This document shows positions 15,555-23,988 of a stretch of DNA of 64,000 bases, piece by piece. Source of the stretch: Pseudomonas sp. R84 (GTDB lineage: Bacteria; Pseudomonadota; Gammaproteobacteria; Pseudomonadales; Pseudomonadaceae). The notes beneath the pieces are model-generated. The model did not search any database, was not told the DNA's origin, and saw only the letters and a list, made by a program, of their open reading frames with translations. Both the position numbers and the translations under genes were made by a program. Location of the stretch: contig NZ_CP019426.1 in NCBI RefSeq assembly GCF_009834515.1, positions 1,043,501-1,107,500 of the forward strand, given 5' to 3'. The stretch's first letter is position 1. Each line of letters begins with the position of its first letter.

Positions 15555-16107
15555 CGAAATCCAAGTCGAAGGCGAAGAACTGCCGCATTTGCTGCTGGTC
15601 GACGACGACGCAACGTTTACCCGAGTGATGGCCCGCGCGATGGCTCGTCGTGGCTTTCGCGTCAGTACTGCCGGCTCGGCCGAAGAAGGCCTGACCATTG
15701 CCCAGGCCGATCTGCCTGATTACGCTGCGCTCGACCTGAAAATGGACGGCGACTCCGGTCTGGTGCTGCTGCCCAAGCTGCTGGAGCTGGACCCGGAAAT
15801 GCGCGTGGTGATCCTTACCGGTTATTCGAGCATTGCCACCGCGGTCGAAGCGATCAAGCGCGGCGCCTGCAATTACCTGTGCAAACCGGCCGATGCCGAC
15901 GACGTGCTGGCCGCGTTGTTGTCCGAGCACGCCGACCTCGACAGTCTGGTGCCGGAAAACCCGATGTCGGTTGACCGCTTGCAGTGGGAGCACATCCAGC
16001 GCGTGCTCACCGAGCACGAAGGCAACATCTCCGCCACTGCCCGCGCTCTGGGCATGCACCGCCGTACCCTGCAGCGCAAACTGCAGAAGCGCCCGGTTCG
16101 TCGCTGA
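15547..16107 (+). CDS. roxR: Response regulator RoxR (RegA/PrrA family)
   Basis: This DNA-binding partner of RoxS has 186 residues. It has a receiver domain with acidic pocket LLLVDDDATFTR, phospho-acceptor Asp63 in AALDLKMDGDSG, conserved T and K (VILTGYSS, CKPADADD), and a C-terminal Fis-type helix-turn-helix HEGNISATARALGMHRRTLQ. This compact two-domain form is typical of RegA/PrrA/ActR/RoxR. The ATG overlaps the roxS stop (ATGAGTGA), so translation is coupled. A strong hairpin follows at 16147-16172. The pair is adjacent to the SIMPL gene as in PAO1. Confidence 0.93.
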   Translation: MSDEIQVEGEELPHLLLVDDDATFTRVMARAMARRGFRVSTAGSAEEGLTIAQADLPDYAALDLKMDGDSGLVLLPKLLELDPEMRVVILTGYSSIATAVEAIKRGACNYLCKPADADDVLAALLSEHADLDSLVPENPMSVDRLQWEHIQRVLTEHEGNISATARALGMHRRTLQRKLQKRPVRR

Positions 16108-16146
16108 ACCTGCGCTGAACGACTATCGCCAGCGCTCGCGATAAAA

Positions 16147-16172
16147 CGCACCGATCATCTATGATCGGTGCG
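16147..16172 (+). terminator. Terminator hairpin after roxR
   Basis: A perfect 12-bp stem CGCACCGATCAT / ATGATCGGTGCG is preceded by AAAA and followed by TGTCTGTTCTTTTCT. It lies 39 nt after roxR and 32 nt before the ABC exporter gene. The T tract is interrupted, so it may be leaky; its symmetry would also suit an operator. Confidence 0.6.
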
Positions 16173-16203
16173 TGTCTGTTCTTTTCTATATCGAGCCTTA
16201 TCC

Positions 16204-17931
16204 ATGAATCAGAACGCTGAATATTCCGCGGTCAACGATGCTGTGCGCGGGCAGTTTTTTCGCAAGGTGTGGGCGATCATCACGCCGTACTGGCGCAGTG
16301 AAGAGAAGGGCAAGGCCTGGACGCTGCTGATTGCGGTGATCGCCCTGTCGTTGCTCAGTGTGGGCATCTCGGTGTGGTTCAACACCTGGTACAAGGATTT
16401 CTACAACGCCCTGCAAAAGAAGGACGAAGCGGCGTTCTGGCGCTTGATTCTGTATTTTTGCGGCATTGCGGCCGTGGCGATTATCGGTGCGGTGTACAGG
16501 CTCTATCTGACGCAGATGCTGACGATTCGCTGGCGGGCCTGGCTCACTGAAAAGCATTTCTCGCGTTGGCTTGCCGACAAGAATTACTACCAGTTGGAGC
16601 AGGGCGGTTACACCGATAACCCGGACCAGCGTATTTCCGAGGACCTCAACAACTTCACCTCCAACACCCTCGAACTGGGTATCGGCCTGCTGCGCAATAT
16701 CGTCAGTCTGGTGTCGTTCTCGATCATTTTGTGGGGCGTGTCGGGTAGCATCGAAATCTATGGCGTCACCATTCCCGGCTACATGTTCTGGTGTGTGCTG
16801 GTGTATGCGGTGGTGGGCAGCTGGCTGACGCATTTGATTGGTCGTCGCTTGATCGGACTGAACAACCAACAACAACGTTTCGAAGCTGACCTGCGTTTTT
16901 CCATGGTGCGGATTCGCGAGAATGCCGAAAGCATCGCGTTGTACAACGGAGAGCCGAACGAAAATCGTCGTCTGAGCGCCCGCTTCGGCAATGTCTGGCA
17001 CAACTTCTGGGACATCATGAAAGTGTCCAAGCGCCTGACGTTCTTCACCGCCGGTTACAGCCAGGCAGCGATCATCTTCCCGTTCATCGTGGCTTCGCCG
17101 CGTTACCTTGCCGGCAAGATCGAACTCGGCGAACTGATGCAGATCAGCTCGGCATTCGGCAACGTTCAAGAGAGTTTCAGCTGGTTTATCAGTGCTTATC
17201 AGAGCCTTGCTGCGTGGCGCGCTACCTGTGATCGTCTGCTGAGTTTCCGCCAGGCCATGACCGACAACGAGCAACGCGTGCCGGCCATCGATGTGCAGAA
17301 TCAGGGCAGTGAATTGAAGGTGCACAAACTGGGGCTGGATCTGGCCGATGGCCGTCATCTGCTGACCAGCGCAGACATGACCGTCGAACCGGGTGAGCGG
17401 GTGATGCTCAGCGGGCGATCTGGCAGCGGCAAGTCGACCTTGCTGCGGGCGATGGGCCATTTGTGGCCTGCGGGCCACGGCAACATTCGTTTGCCGGCAG
17501 CGCGGTATCTGTTCTTGCCGCAAAAGCCGTATCTGCCGATCGGCACGCTGCGCGAGGCGTTGAGTTATCCACAACCGGGCGACACCTACGCGCCGGAACG
17601 TTATGCACAAGTGCTGGAAACCTGCCGTCTGCCGCATCTGGTCGCGCGGCTGGACGAGGCCAATCACTGGCAACGCATGCTCTCGCCGGGCGAGCAGCAA
17701 CGTTTGGCCTTCGCCCGTGCGCTGCTTTACGCACCGCAGTGGCTGTACATGGATGAAGCGACGTCGGCGATGGATGAGGAAGATGAAGCGACGCTGTATC
17801 AGGCGCTGATTGACCAGTTGCCGGGGCTGAGCATTGTCAGTGTCGGCCATCGCAGCAGCTTGAAACGTTTCCATCCACGGCACGTGCGGATCGACAGCGG
17901 GCATTTGGTTGAGCAAACCGTGACTGCCTGA
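16204..17931 (+). CDS. SbmA/BacA-like fused ABC transporter (YddA type)
   Basis: The 575-residue protein fuses an ABC_membrane_2 transmembrane domain with an ATPase domain. N-terminal helices include WTLLIAVIALSLLSVGISVW, and the conserved WRAWLTEKHFSRWLADKNYY and NPDQRISEDLNNFTSNTLEL blocks mark the SbmA/BacA/YddA family. Walker A is [10 protein letters not shown], signature LSPGEQQRLAFARALL, and Walker B WLYMDEATSAMD. Relatives move peptides or vitamin B12-like cargo across the inner membrane; the cargo here is unknown. Only a weak ribosome site precedes the ATG. It follows roxSR but is separated by a terminator-like hairpin, and a REP pair follows. Confidence 0.88.
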   Translation: MNQNAEYSAVNDAVRGQFFRKVWAIITPYWRSEEKGKAWTLLIAVIALSLLSVGISVWFNTWYKDFYNALQKKDEAAFWRLILYFCGIAAVAIIGAVYRLYLTQMLTIRWRAWLTEKHFSRWLADKNYYQLEQGGYTDNPDQRISEDLNNFTSNTLELGIGLLRNIVSLVSFSIILWGVSGSIEIYGVTIPGYMFWCVLVYAVVGSWLTHLIGRRLIGLNNQQQRFEADLRFSMVRIRENAESIALYNGEPNENRRLSARFGNVWHNFWDIMKVSKRLTFFTAGYSQAAIIFPFIVASPRYLAGKIELGELMQISSAFGNVQESFSWFISAYQSLAAWRATCDRLLSFRQAMTDNEQRVPAIDVQNQGSELKVHKLGLDLADGRHLLTSADMTVEPGERVMLSGRSGSGKSTLLRAMGHLWPAGHGNIRLPAARYLFLPQKPYLPIGTLREALSYPQPGDTYAPERYAQVLETCRLPHLVARLDEANHWQRMLSPGEQQRLAFARALLYAPQWLYMDEATSAMDEEDEATLYQALIDQLPGLSIVSVGHRSSLKRFHPRHVRIDSGHLVEQTVTA

Positions 17932-17949
17932 TCACCGCTAAACCCCTGC

Positions 17950-18035
17950 AGGAGTGAGCCTGCTCGCGATAGCGTTGGGTCAGTCACATTGATGCTGAAT
18001 GTGCGGACGTCATCGCGAGCAGGCTCACTCCTACA
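17950..18035. repeat. REP palindrome pair (GTGAGCCTGCTCGCGAT type)
   Basis: Inverted copies of GTGAGCCTGCTCGCGAT (17950-17970 with 18012-18035) flank a roughly 40-nt centre. They lie between the ABC exporter and the GntR regulator. Confidence 0.85.
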
Positions 18036-18121
18036 TAAAGCGATGTAAACCGGAAAGTGATCGTACAACCCGCTTGAGCTATGATGCCCACAAGCCGAAT
18101 TTTCGAGACAAGATGCACACC

Positions 18122-18868
18122 ATGGAAAACCTGATCGACACCCCGCGTCTCCCACGCAAGCGCCGCAGCCTGGCCCAGGAACTGGTGACGGTGCTGAGCG
18201 AGCAGATCCGCGATGGCCTGCTCAAACGCGGTGACAAACTGCCTACCGAGTCGGCAATCATGGAAGCCCATGGCGTCAGCCGCACCGTGGTGCGCGAGGC
18301 GATTTCCCGTTTGCAGGCTGCTGGCCAGGTGGAAACCCGCCACGGCATCGGCACCTTCGTACTCGACACGCCGAGCCCGAGTGGTTTTCGTATCGACCCG
18401 GCCACTGTCGTCACCCTGCGTGATGTGCTGGCCATTCTCGAGTTACGTATCAGCCTCGAAGTGGAATCTGCCGGCCTTGCCGCGCAACGTCGCAGCCCCG
18501 AGCAACTGGCGACCATGCGCGCCGCGCTCGATGCGCTCAACGAAAGTGCAGCCCACGCCAGCGATGCTGTGGCGTCGGACTTTGCTTTTCACCTGGAAAT
18601 CGCGCTGTCCACCGGCAACCGCTATTTCACCGACATCATGACCCACCTGGGCACCAGCATCATTCCGCGTACGCGGCTGAACTCGGCGCGGCTGGCCCAT
18701 GATGATCAACAGCACTACATGGGGCGCCTGAGCCGTGAACACGAAGAAATCTACGACGCGATTGCCCGTCAGGATTCCGATGCGGCGCGTGCGGCGATGC
18801 GTCTGCACCTGACCAACAGCCGCGAAAGACTGCGCCAGGCACATGAAGAGGCGCAGGCGCAGGGGTGA
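18122..18868 (+). CDS. GntR-family regulator with FCD domain
   Basis: The 248-residue product has an N-terminal winged helix (residues about 12-75, LPTESAIMEAHGVSRTVVRE followed by RLQAAGQVETRHGIGTFVLD). An FCD ligand-binding domain follows, with helices containing ILELRISLEVESAGLAAQR, FHLEIALSTGN and HEEIYDAIARQD, whose histidines can bind metal or carboxylate ligands. FCD regulators commonly control sugar-acid catabolism, so control of the downstream glucarate/galactarate genes is a reasonable inference. The start MENLIDTP was chosen on likely conservation; an in-frame ATG nine bases earlier has a slightly better-spaced GAG. It ends 7 nt before a convergent decayed gene. Confidence 0.85.
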   Translation: MENLIDTPRLPRKRRSLAQELVTVLSEQIRDGLLKRGDKLPTESAIMEAHGVSRTVVREAISRLQAAGQVETRHGIGTFVLDTPSPSGFRIDPATVVTLRDVLAILELRISLEVESAGLAAQRRSPEQLATMRAALDALNESAAHASDAVASDFAFHLEIALSTGNRYFTDIMTHLGTSIIPRTRLNSARLAHDDQQHYMGRLSREHEEIYDAIARQDSDAARAAMRLHLTNSRERLRQAHEEAQAQG

Positions 18869-18875
18869 CGGGTAA

Positions 18876-19222
18876 TTAAAGCTCGAGTTGAACTGTCAGC
18901 ACTGGCGACTCCGAAATATTACTGGCGCGGGTAACGCTGTAGCGAAGGCTGGCGGTTGCACCTGGAACGAGTTTTTTCTCAAAAAACATCTTTGGGAATG
19001 GCGAAGAGCAGTAGCTTTCCTACCGTCGCTGCAGTCAATGTGGTTTGGTCTTTGAAGTTGTTGCCGGTAGTAGTTTCTACGTGCAGCGTAACTACGTCTC
19101 CGACAGCTGAGTTGTCGTAGGTCACTTCGCCGTGAGCTTTTCCCTCCAACTTCCCGACATAAAGAACTCCTTTAACTGCTTCTCGGAGTACTGGTGCTGC
19201 GAGCTTTTACTTGTGCATTCAT
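18876..19222 (-). pseudogene. Decayed small gene with two frameshifts, beta-sandwich-like hypothetical
   Basis: Read on the minus strand, a start MNAQVKARSTSTP (ATG 19220-19222, preceded by AGGAATTTACTC) breaks near 19188-19195. The frame then continues as VLREAVKGVLYVGKLEGKAH, VTYDNSAVGDVVTLHVETT and KLLLFAIPKDVF. It breaks again at a homopolymer (18981-18986) and ends EKKLVPGATASLRYSVTRAS and then NISESPVLTVQLEL. Joined, the parts give a coherent protein of about 115 residues whose tail matches a motif (IPK.V...L.PG....LRY.V....SESPVL.V.L) also found in the gene at 19396-19776. A sequencing error in the homopolymer cannot be excluded, but two separate breaks favour real decay. Confidence 0.6.
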
Positions 19223-19395
19223 GAGTAAATTCCTTTTCGTTATCTCTTCTAACCGTTTTAGGGGCGCAAGCGACGGCATGCGCTGTCGGAGCCGGTTCGT
19301 TAGCTCCTGCGTCATTAACGCCAAATCCGTGATCGCCTGGCACCTGTAAGAAATACCAGTTCCGACGAACGGTAATCGCTCCCGCACGACCTCGT

Positions 19396-19776
19396 TCAGC
19401 CCTCGATCCGCAACCTCAACACCTGCGAAAACGGCTCCATACTCGACTCATCGCAAAACTTGTAGCGCAATTCAACCTCTCTGTTCAGGTACGGACGTAG
19501 CACCTCTTTAGGCAACTGCAACTCGATCCCCGTCAGTTTTTCCATCTCGTCCTCGGCATCGTCCCAGGTGCCAGTGTCCACTTCCTCGCCTGCCCATTCC
19601 GGCTCTTCCGGGTCTTCACCGAGAATCGGGTAGACGCTCCAGTTCGCCGGAAAATCGCTGGAGTCCGGGACTTGTACGATCAATACATCGGGTAGCGCGG
19701 ATAGCTGAAGGGTGAGGGGGGCAGAGGCAGAAGAGGCGATTTGCGCGAGGGTCGGTGCAGCATAATTCACAAACAT
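19396..19776 (-). CDS. Hypothetical protein with C-terminal repeat-like beta domain
   Basis: The 126-residue acidic protein begins MFVNYAAPTLAQIASSASAP. It has a central LGEDPEEPEWAGEEVDTGTW segment and ends LQLPKEVLRPYLNREVELRY with SSMEPFSQVLRLRIEG. No signal peptide or membrane helix is evident. The C-terminal half resembles the Ig-like repeat tails seen in large Pseudomonas surface or secreted proteins and the neighbouring pseudogene, so it may be a free-standing or truncated repeat unit. The start ATG follows AAGGAAACCGAA. The 7-bp hairpin GCCACGA/TCGTGGC (19798-19815) lies just upstream. Function is unknown. Confidence 0.6.
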   Translation of the reverse strand: MFVNYAAPTLAQIASSASAPLTLQLSALPDVLIVQVPDSSDFPANWSVYPILGEDPEEPEWAGEEVDTGTWDDAEDEMEKLTGIELQLPKEVLRPYLNREVELRYKFCDESSMEPFSQVLRLRIEG

Positions 19777-19976
19777 TTCGGTTTCCTTCGAAGGTCCGCC
19801 ACGATCCTTCGTGGCAGTCGTCGCACCTTACCCGGCGTTTCTCCAACGCTCAGTAAACGAATCTTGACCAGACATTTCCGCGCTAGAACCCTTTAAACAC
19901 GGGCTTTTGCGACGATTTCTGCCAAGCCTTAAACAGCTTTGTCCGACAAAAAAACACCCACAACGATGAAATGCAG

Positions 19977-20016
19977 TTGACGGTTATTATTTAAGTTGTA
20001 CGATGACCTACAACTT
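19977..20016 (+). promoter_or_regulatory. kdgD promoter with overlapping operator palindrome
   Basis: A sigma-70-like promoter TTGACG (19977-19982), 16-nt spacer, TACGAT (19999-20004) lies about 70 nt before kdgD. The perfect inverted repeat AAGTTGTA-N8-TACAACTT (19993-20000, 20009-20016) covers the -10. This layout fits repression, most simply by the GntR/FCD regulator at 18122-18868; that link is inference. Confidence 0.6.
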
Positions 20017-20072
20017 CAGCGAAGGCTGAACGGACCAATCACAAAAAACGTTGCTACCAGGGTGTTCGAATA

Positions 20073-20984
20073 ATGAATCCACAAGAACTGAAGTCCATCC
20101 TCTCTGCCGGCCTGCTGTCTTTCCCGGTGACCGATTTCAACGCGCAGGGCGATTTCAACCGCGCCGGCTACATCAAACGTCTGGAGTGGCTGGCTCCGTA
20201 TGGCGCTTCAGCCTTGTTCGCCGCCGGCGGCACCGGTGAGTTCTTCTCCCTGGCTGCCAGCGAGTACTCGGAAATCATCAAGACTGCCGTCGACACCTGT
20301 GAAACCAGCGTGCCGATCCTCGCCGGTGTCGGTGGTTCGACCCGTCAGGCCATCGAATACGCTCAGGAAGCCGAGCGTCTGGGCGCCAAAGGTCTGTTGC
20401 TGCTGCCGCACTACCTGACCGAAGCGAGCCAGGACGGTGTTGCCGCTCACGTTGAAGCCGTGTGCAAATCGGTCAACATCGGCGTAGTCGTTTACAACCG
20501 CAACGTTTGCCGCCTGACCGCGCCGCTGCTGGAACGTCTGGCCGAGCGCTGCCCGAATCTGATCGGGTACAAGGACGGTCTGGGCGATATCGAGTTGATG
20601 GTGTCGATCCGTCGCCGCCTCGGTGATCGCTTCAGCTATCTGGGTGGCCTGCCGACCGCCGAAGTCTATGCCGCCGCCTACAAGGCGCTGGGCGTACCGG
20701 TTTACTCTTCGGCGGTGTTCAACTTCATTCCGAAAACCGCGATGGACTTCTACCACGCGATCGCCCGTGAAGATCACGCCACCGTCGGCAAGATCATCGA
20801 CGACTTCTTCCTGCCGTACCTGGATATCCGTAACCGCAAGGCCGGTTATGCCGTGAGCATCGTCAAGGCAGGCGCGAAAATCGCCGGCTATGACGCAGGC
20901 CCGGTGCGGGCGCCGCTGACCGATCTGACCGGTGAAGAGTACGAAATGCTCGCCGCGCTGATCGACAAGCAAGGTGCGCAGTAA
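20073..20984 (+). CDS. kdgD: 5-dehydro-4-deoxyglucarate dehydratase
   Basis: This enzyme dehydrates and decarboxylates 5-keto-4-deoxyglucarate to alpha-ketoglutaric semialdehyde, the second step of the oxidative glucarate/galactarate route. The 303-residue protein is a DHDPS/NAL-family TIM barrel with [16 protein letters not shown] near residue 50, the catalytic Tyr141 in [10 protein letters not shown] and the Schiff-base Lys167 in [10 protein letters not shown]. The start ATG follows a spaced AGGGTG. A promoter with an operator palindrome lies upstream, and a terminator hairpin separates it from the dehydrogenase that uses its product. The identity is well supported by the next three genes. 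Confidence 0.94.
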   Translation: MNPQELKSILSAGLLSFPVTDFNAQGDFNRAGYIKRLEWLAPYGASALFAAGGTGEFFSLAASEYSEIIKTAVDTCETSVPILAGVGGSTRQAIEYAQEAERLGAKGLLLLPHYLTEASQDGVAAHVEAVCKSVNIGVVVYNRNVCRLTAPLLERLAERCPNLIGYKDGLGDIELMVSIRRRLGDRFSYLGGLPTAEVYAAAYKALGVPVYSSAVFNFIPKTAMDFYHAIAREDHATVGKIIDDFFLPYLDIRNRKAGYAVSIVKAGAKIAGYDAGPVRAPLTDLTGEEYEMLAALIDKQGAQ

Positions 20985-21001
20985 CACCCGATAAAAGCGA
21001 G

Positions 21002-21026
21002 GCCGCTGAGCAATCAGCGGCTTTTT
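21002..21026 (+). terminator. Intra-operon rho-independent terminator after kdgD
   Basis: The stem GCCGCTGA / TCAGCGGC with GCAA tetraloop is followed by TTTTTG. It sits between kdgD and the dehydrogenase gene, so it may lower expression of the distal genes. Confidence 0.8.
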
Positions 21027-21059
21027 GCGTGAAGGCTTTGAGATGTGAGGGCTGCCCCT

Positions 21060-22505
21060 GTGACAACTGCAAAACGCTACGACAACTACATCAACGGCGA
21101 ATGGGTTGCCGGTGCCGACTACTCGGCCAACATCAACCCGTCCGAACTGAGCGACACCATCGGCGATTACGCCAAGGCTGATCTGACTCAGGTTCACGCC
21201 GCCATCGACGCTGCCCGCGCGGCATTCCCGGCGTATTCGACTTCGGGTATTCAGGCCCGTCACGATTCGCTGGATAAAGTCGGCACGGAAATCCTCGCCC
21301 GTCGTGAAGAGCTCGGCACCCTGCTGGCCCGGGAAGAGGGCAAGACCCTGCCTGAAGCCATCGGTGAAGTGACCCGCGCCGGTAACATCTTCAAATTCTT
21401 CGCCGGTGAATGTCTGCGCCTGTCAGGCGACTACGTGCCGTCGGTGCGTCCGGGCGTCAACGTTGAAGTGACCCGCGAAGCGCTAGGCGTGGTGGGTCTG
21501 ATCACTCCTTGGAACTTCCCGATCGCGATTCCTGCGTGGAAAATCGCCCCGGCGCTGGCCTACGGCAACTGCGTGGTGTTGAAACCGGCCGATCTGGTGC
21601 CGGGCTGCGCTTGGGCACTGGCGGAAATCATTTCCCGCGCAGGCTTCCCGGCTGGCGTGTTCAACCTGGTGATGGGCAGCGGTCGCGTGGTTGGCGATGC
21701 GTTGGTGCAGAGCCCGAAAGTCGACGGCATCAGCTTCACCGGTTCGGTGGGCGTGGGTCGTCAGATCGCGGTCAACTGCGTGTCGCGCCAGGCCAAGGTT
21801 CAGCTGGAAATGGGCGGCAAGAACCCGCAGATCATTCTCGATGACGCCGACCTCAAACAAGCGGTCGAGCTGTCGGTGCAGAGCGCGTTCTACTCCACCG
21901 GCCAGCGTTGCACCGCGTCGAGCCGTTTGATCGTCACCGCCGGGATTCACGACAAGTTCGTTGAAGCCATGGCCGAGCGCATGAAGTCGATCAAGGTCGG
22001 CCACGCACTGAAATCCGGCACCGATATTGGTCCAGTTGTTTCGCAAGCGCAGCTGGAACAGGACATGAAGTACATCGATATAGGCCAGTCCGAAGGTGCG
22101 CGTCTGGTCAGCGGCGGCGGTCTGGTAACTTGCGACACCGAGGGTTACTTCCTCGCGCCAACGCTGTTTGCCGACAGTGAAGCGTCGATGCGCATCAGCC
22201 GCGAAGAGATCTTCGGCCCGGTGGCCAACATCGTTCGCGTAGCTGACTACGACGCGGCGCTGGCGATGGCCAACGACACCGAATTTGGTCTCTCGGCGGG
22301 TATTGCAACCACCTCGCTGAAGTACGCCAACCACTTCAAGCGCCATTCGCAGGCCGGGATGGTCATGGTCAATCTGCCGACCGCTGGCGTCGATTACCAC
22401 GTTCCGTTCGGTGGCCGTAAAGGTTCATCCTATGGATCACGTGAGCAAGGCCGCTATGCGCAAGAGTTTTACACGGTCGTGAAGACCAGTTACATCGGCT
22501 CCTGA
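21060..22505 (+). CDS. Alpha-ketoglutaric semialdehyde dehydrogenase
   Basis: This NAD(P)-dependent aldehyde dehydrogenase would oxidise alpha-ketoglutaric semialdehyde from KdgD to 2-oxoglutarate, feeding the TCA cycle. The 481-residue protein shows the ALDH pattern: TPWNFPIAIPAWKIAPALAY, NAD motif FTGSVGVGRQIA, glutamate in LEMGGKNPQ, catalytic Cys284 in STGQRCTASSR and EEIFGPVANIV. The preferred start is the GTG at 21060 because GAGGG lies 8 nt upstream; a GTG at 21045 would add five residues. A terminator hairpin precedes it. General aldehyde dehydrogenase activity is certain, the substrate is inferred from context. Confidence 0.92.
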   Translation: MTTAKRYDNYINGEWVAGADYSANINPSELSDTIGDYAKADLTQVHAAIDAARAAFPAYSTSGIQARHDSLDKVGTEILARREELGTLLAREEGKTLPEAIGEVTRAGNIFKFFAGECLRLSGDYVPSVRPGVNVEVTREALGVVGLITPWNFPIAIPAWKIAPALAYGNCVVLKPADLVPGCAWALAEIISRAGFPAGVFNLVMGSGRVVGDALVQSPKVDGISFTGSVGVGRQIAVNCVSRQAKVQLEMGGKNPQIILDDADLKQAVELSVQSAFYSTGQRCTASSRLIVTAGIHDKFVEAMAERMKSIKVGHALKSGTDIGPVVSQAQLEQDMKYIDIGQSEGARLVSGGGLVTCDTEGYFLAPTLFADSEASMRISREEIFGPVANIVRVADYDAALAMANDTEFGLSAGIATTSLKYANHFKRHSQAGMVMVNLPTAGVDYHVPFGGRKGSSYGSREQGRYAQEFYTVVKTSYIGS

Positions 22506-22516
22506 TACACGCAATA

Positions 22517-22551
22517 CCCCTGTAGGAGCTGCCGAAGGCTGCTCCTACAGG
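22517..22551. repeat. REP hairpin (GTAGGAGCTGCCGAAGGCTG type)
   Basis: A 12-bp stem CCCTGTAGGAGC / GCTCCTACAGGG encloses TGCCGAAGGCT. It lies inside the sugar-acid operon between the dehydrogenase and gudP and could stabilise or process the mRNA. Confidence 0.8.
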
Positions 22552-22615
22552 GAATAGATGCAAGACCAAAGAAGATTCACCCGCGCATAAAAATAATCAG
22601 TGGGAGTACATCTAC

Positions 22616-23977
22616 ATGCAATCGTCCAAGCCGACTCACGTCCGCTATTTGATCCTGCTCATGCTGTTTCTGGTGACCACGATCAACTACGCCGACCGTG
22701 CGACTATCGCCATCGCCGGTTCCAGCCTGCAAAAAGACCTCGGTATCGACGCGGTCACCCTCGGTTACATCTTCTCCGCATTCGGTTGGGCCTACGTGGC
22801 CGGGCAAATTCCCGGTGGCTGGCTGCTCGATCGCTTCGGCTCGAAAAAAGTCTATGCCCTGAGCATTTTCACCTGGTCGCTGTTCACCGTGCTGCAAGGC
22901 TTTGTCGGTGAGTTCGGCATGTCCACCGCCATCGTTGCGCTGTTCATGCTGCGCTTCCTGGTCGGTCTGGCTGAAGCGCCATCCTTCCCCGGCAACGCGC
23001 GCATCGTCGCCGCTTGGTTCCCGACCGCTGAACGCGGCACCGCTTCGGCGATCTTCAACTCGGCGCAATACTTTGCCACCGTGTTGTTCGCACCGCTGAT
23101 GGGCTGGATCGTTTACTCCTTTGGCTGGGAGCACGTGTTTATCGTTATGGGCATCCTCGGGATCATCTTCTCGCTGGTCTGGCTGAAAGTGATCTACAGC
23201 CCGCGTGAGCACCCGCGTATCAACGAAGCCGAGTTCAAACACATCGCTGAAAACGGCGGCATGGTCGACATGGACCAGAAGGGCAAAAAGTCCGACGGTC
23301 CGAAGTGGGATTACATCCGTCAGCTGCTGACCAATCGCATGATGCTCGGCGTGTATCTGGGCCAGTACTGCATCAACGGCATCACTTACTTCTTCCTGAC
23401 CTGGTTCCCGGTGTATCTGGTGCAAGAGCGTGGCATGACCATTCTCAAGGCGGGTTTCATCGCCTCGTTGCCGGCAATCTGCGGCTTTATCGGCGGCGTA
23501 CTCGGCGGGGTGATTTCCGACTACCTGCTGCGCAAGGGCCACTCGCTGACCTTCGCCCGCAAAGCGCCGATCATTGCCGGCCTGCTGGTTTCCAGCAGCA
23601 TCGTTGCCTGCAACTATGTTGAAGTGGAATGGATGGTCGTTGGCTTCATGGCCCTGGCCTTCTTTGGCAAAGGCGTTGGCGCACTGGGCTGGGCGGTGGT
23701 TTCCGACACCTCGCCAAAACAGATCGCCGGTCTGAGCGGTGGCCTGTTCAACACTTTCGGCAACATCGCTTCGATTACCACGCCGATCGTGATTGGCTAC
23801 ATCATCAGCTCCACCGGTTCGTTCAAATGGGCGCTGGTGTTCGTCGGTGCCAACGCACTGGTCGCGGTGTTCAGCTATCTGGTCATCGTTGGCCCGATCA
23901 AACGTGTGGTACTCAAAGAGCCGCCAACCAATGGCGGTACTGAAGCCACCGGCAAATTGTCCCAAGCGCATTCCTGA
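22616..23977 (+). CDS. gudP: Glucarate/galactarate MFS transporter GudP
   Basis: This inner-membrane proton symporter of the ACS branch of the major facilitator superfamily has 453 residues and about 12 helices. The N-terminus has [20 protein letters not shown] followed by [33 protein letters not shown] and [20 protein letters not shown]. These are hallmarks of the GudP/ExuT/D-galactonate group. The second half opens with [20 protein letters not shown]. The ATG follows GGGAGTACATCTAC. Sitting between the dehydrogenase and garD, it very likely imports glucarate or galactarate. Confidence 0.93.
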   Translation: MQSSKPTHVRYLILLMLFLVTTINYADRATIAIAGSSLQKDLGIDAVTLGYIFSAFGWAYVAGQIPGGWLLDRFGSKKVYALSIFTWSLFTVLQGFVGEFGMSTAIVALFMLRFLVGLAEAPSFPGNARIVAAWFPTAERGTASAIFNSAQYFATVLFAPLMGWIVYSFGWEHVFIVMGILGIIFSLVWLKVIYSPREHPRINEAEFKHIAENGGMVDMDQKGKKSDGPKWDYIRQLLTNRMMLGVYLGQYCINGITYFFLTWFPVYLVQERGMTILKAGFIASLPAICGFIGGVLGGVISDYLLRKGHSLTFARKAPIIAGLLVSSSIVACNYVEVEWMVVGFMALAFFGKGVGALGWAVVSDTSPKQIAGLSGGLFNTFGNIASITTPIVIGYIISSTGSFKWALVFVGANALVAVFSYLVIVGPIKRVVLKEPPTNGGTEATGKLSQAHS

Positions 23978-23988
23978 GGAGCGGCGTC

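Noticed and set aside
19172..19387. Minus-strand frame of 71 codons (MRERLPFVGTGISYRCQAIT)
   Set aside because: It has no ribosome site, overlaps the better-supported start of the decayed gene at 19222 and shows no family pattern.
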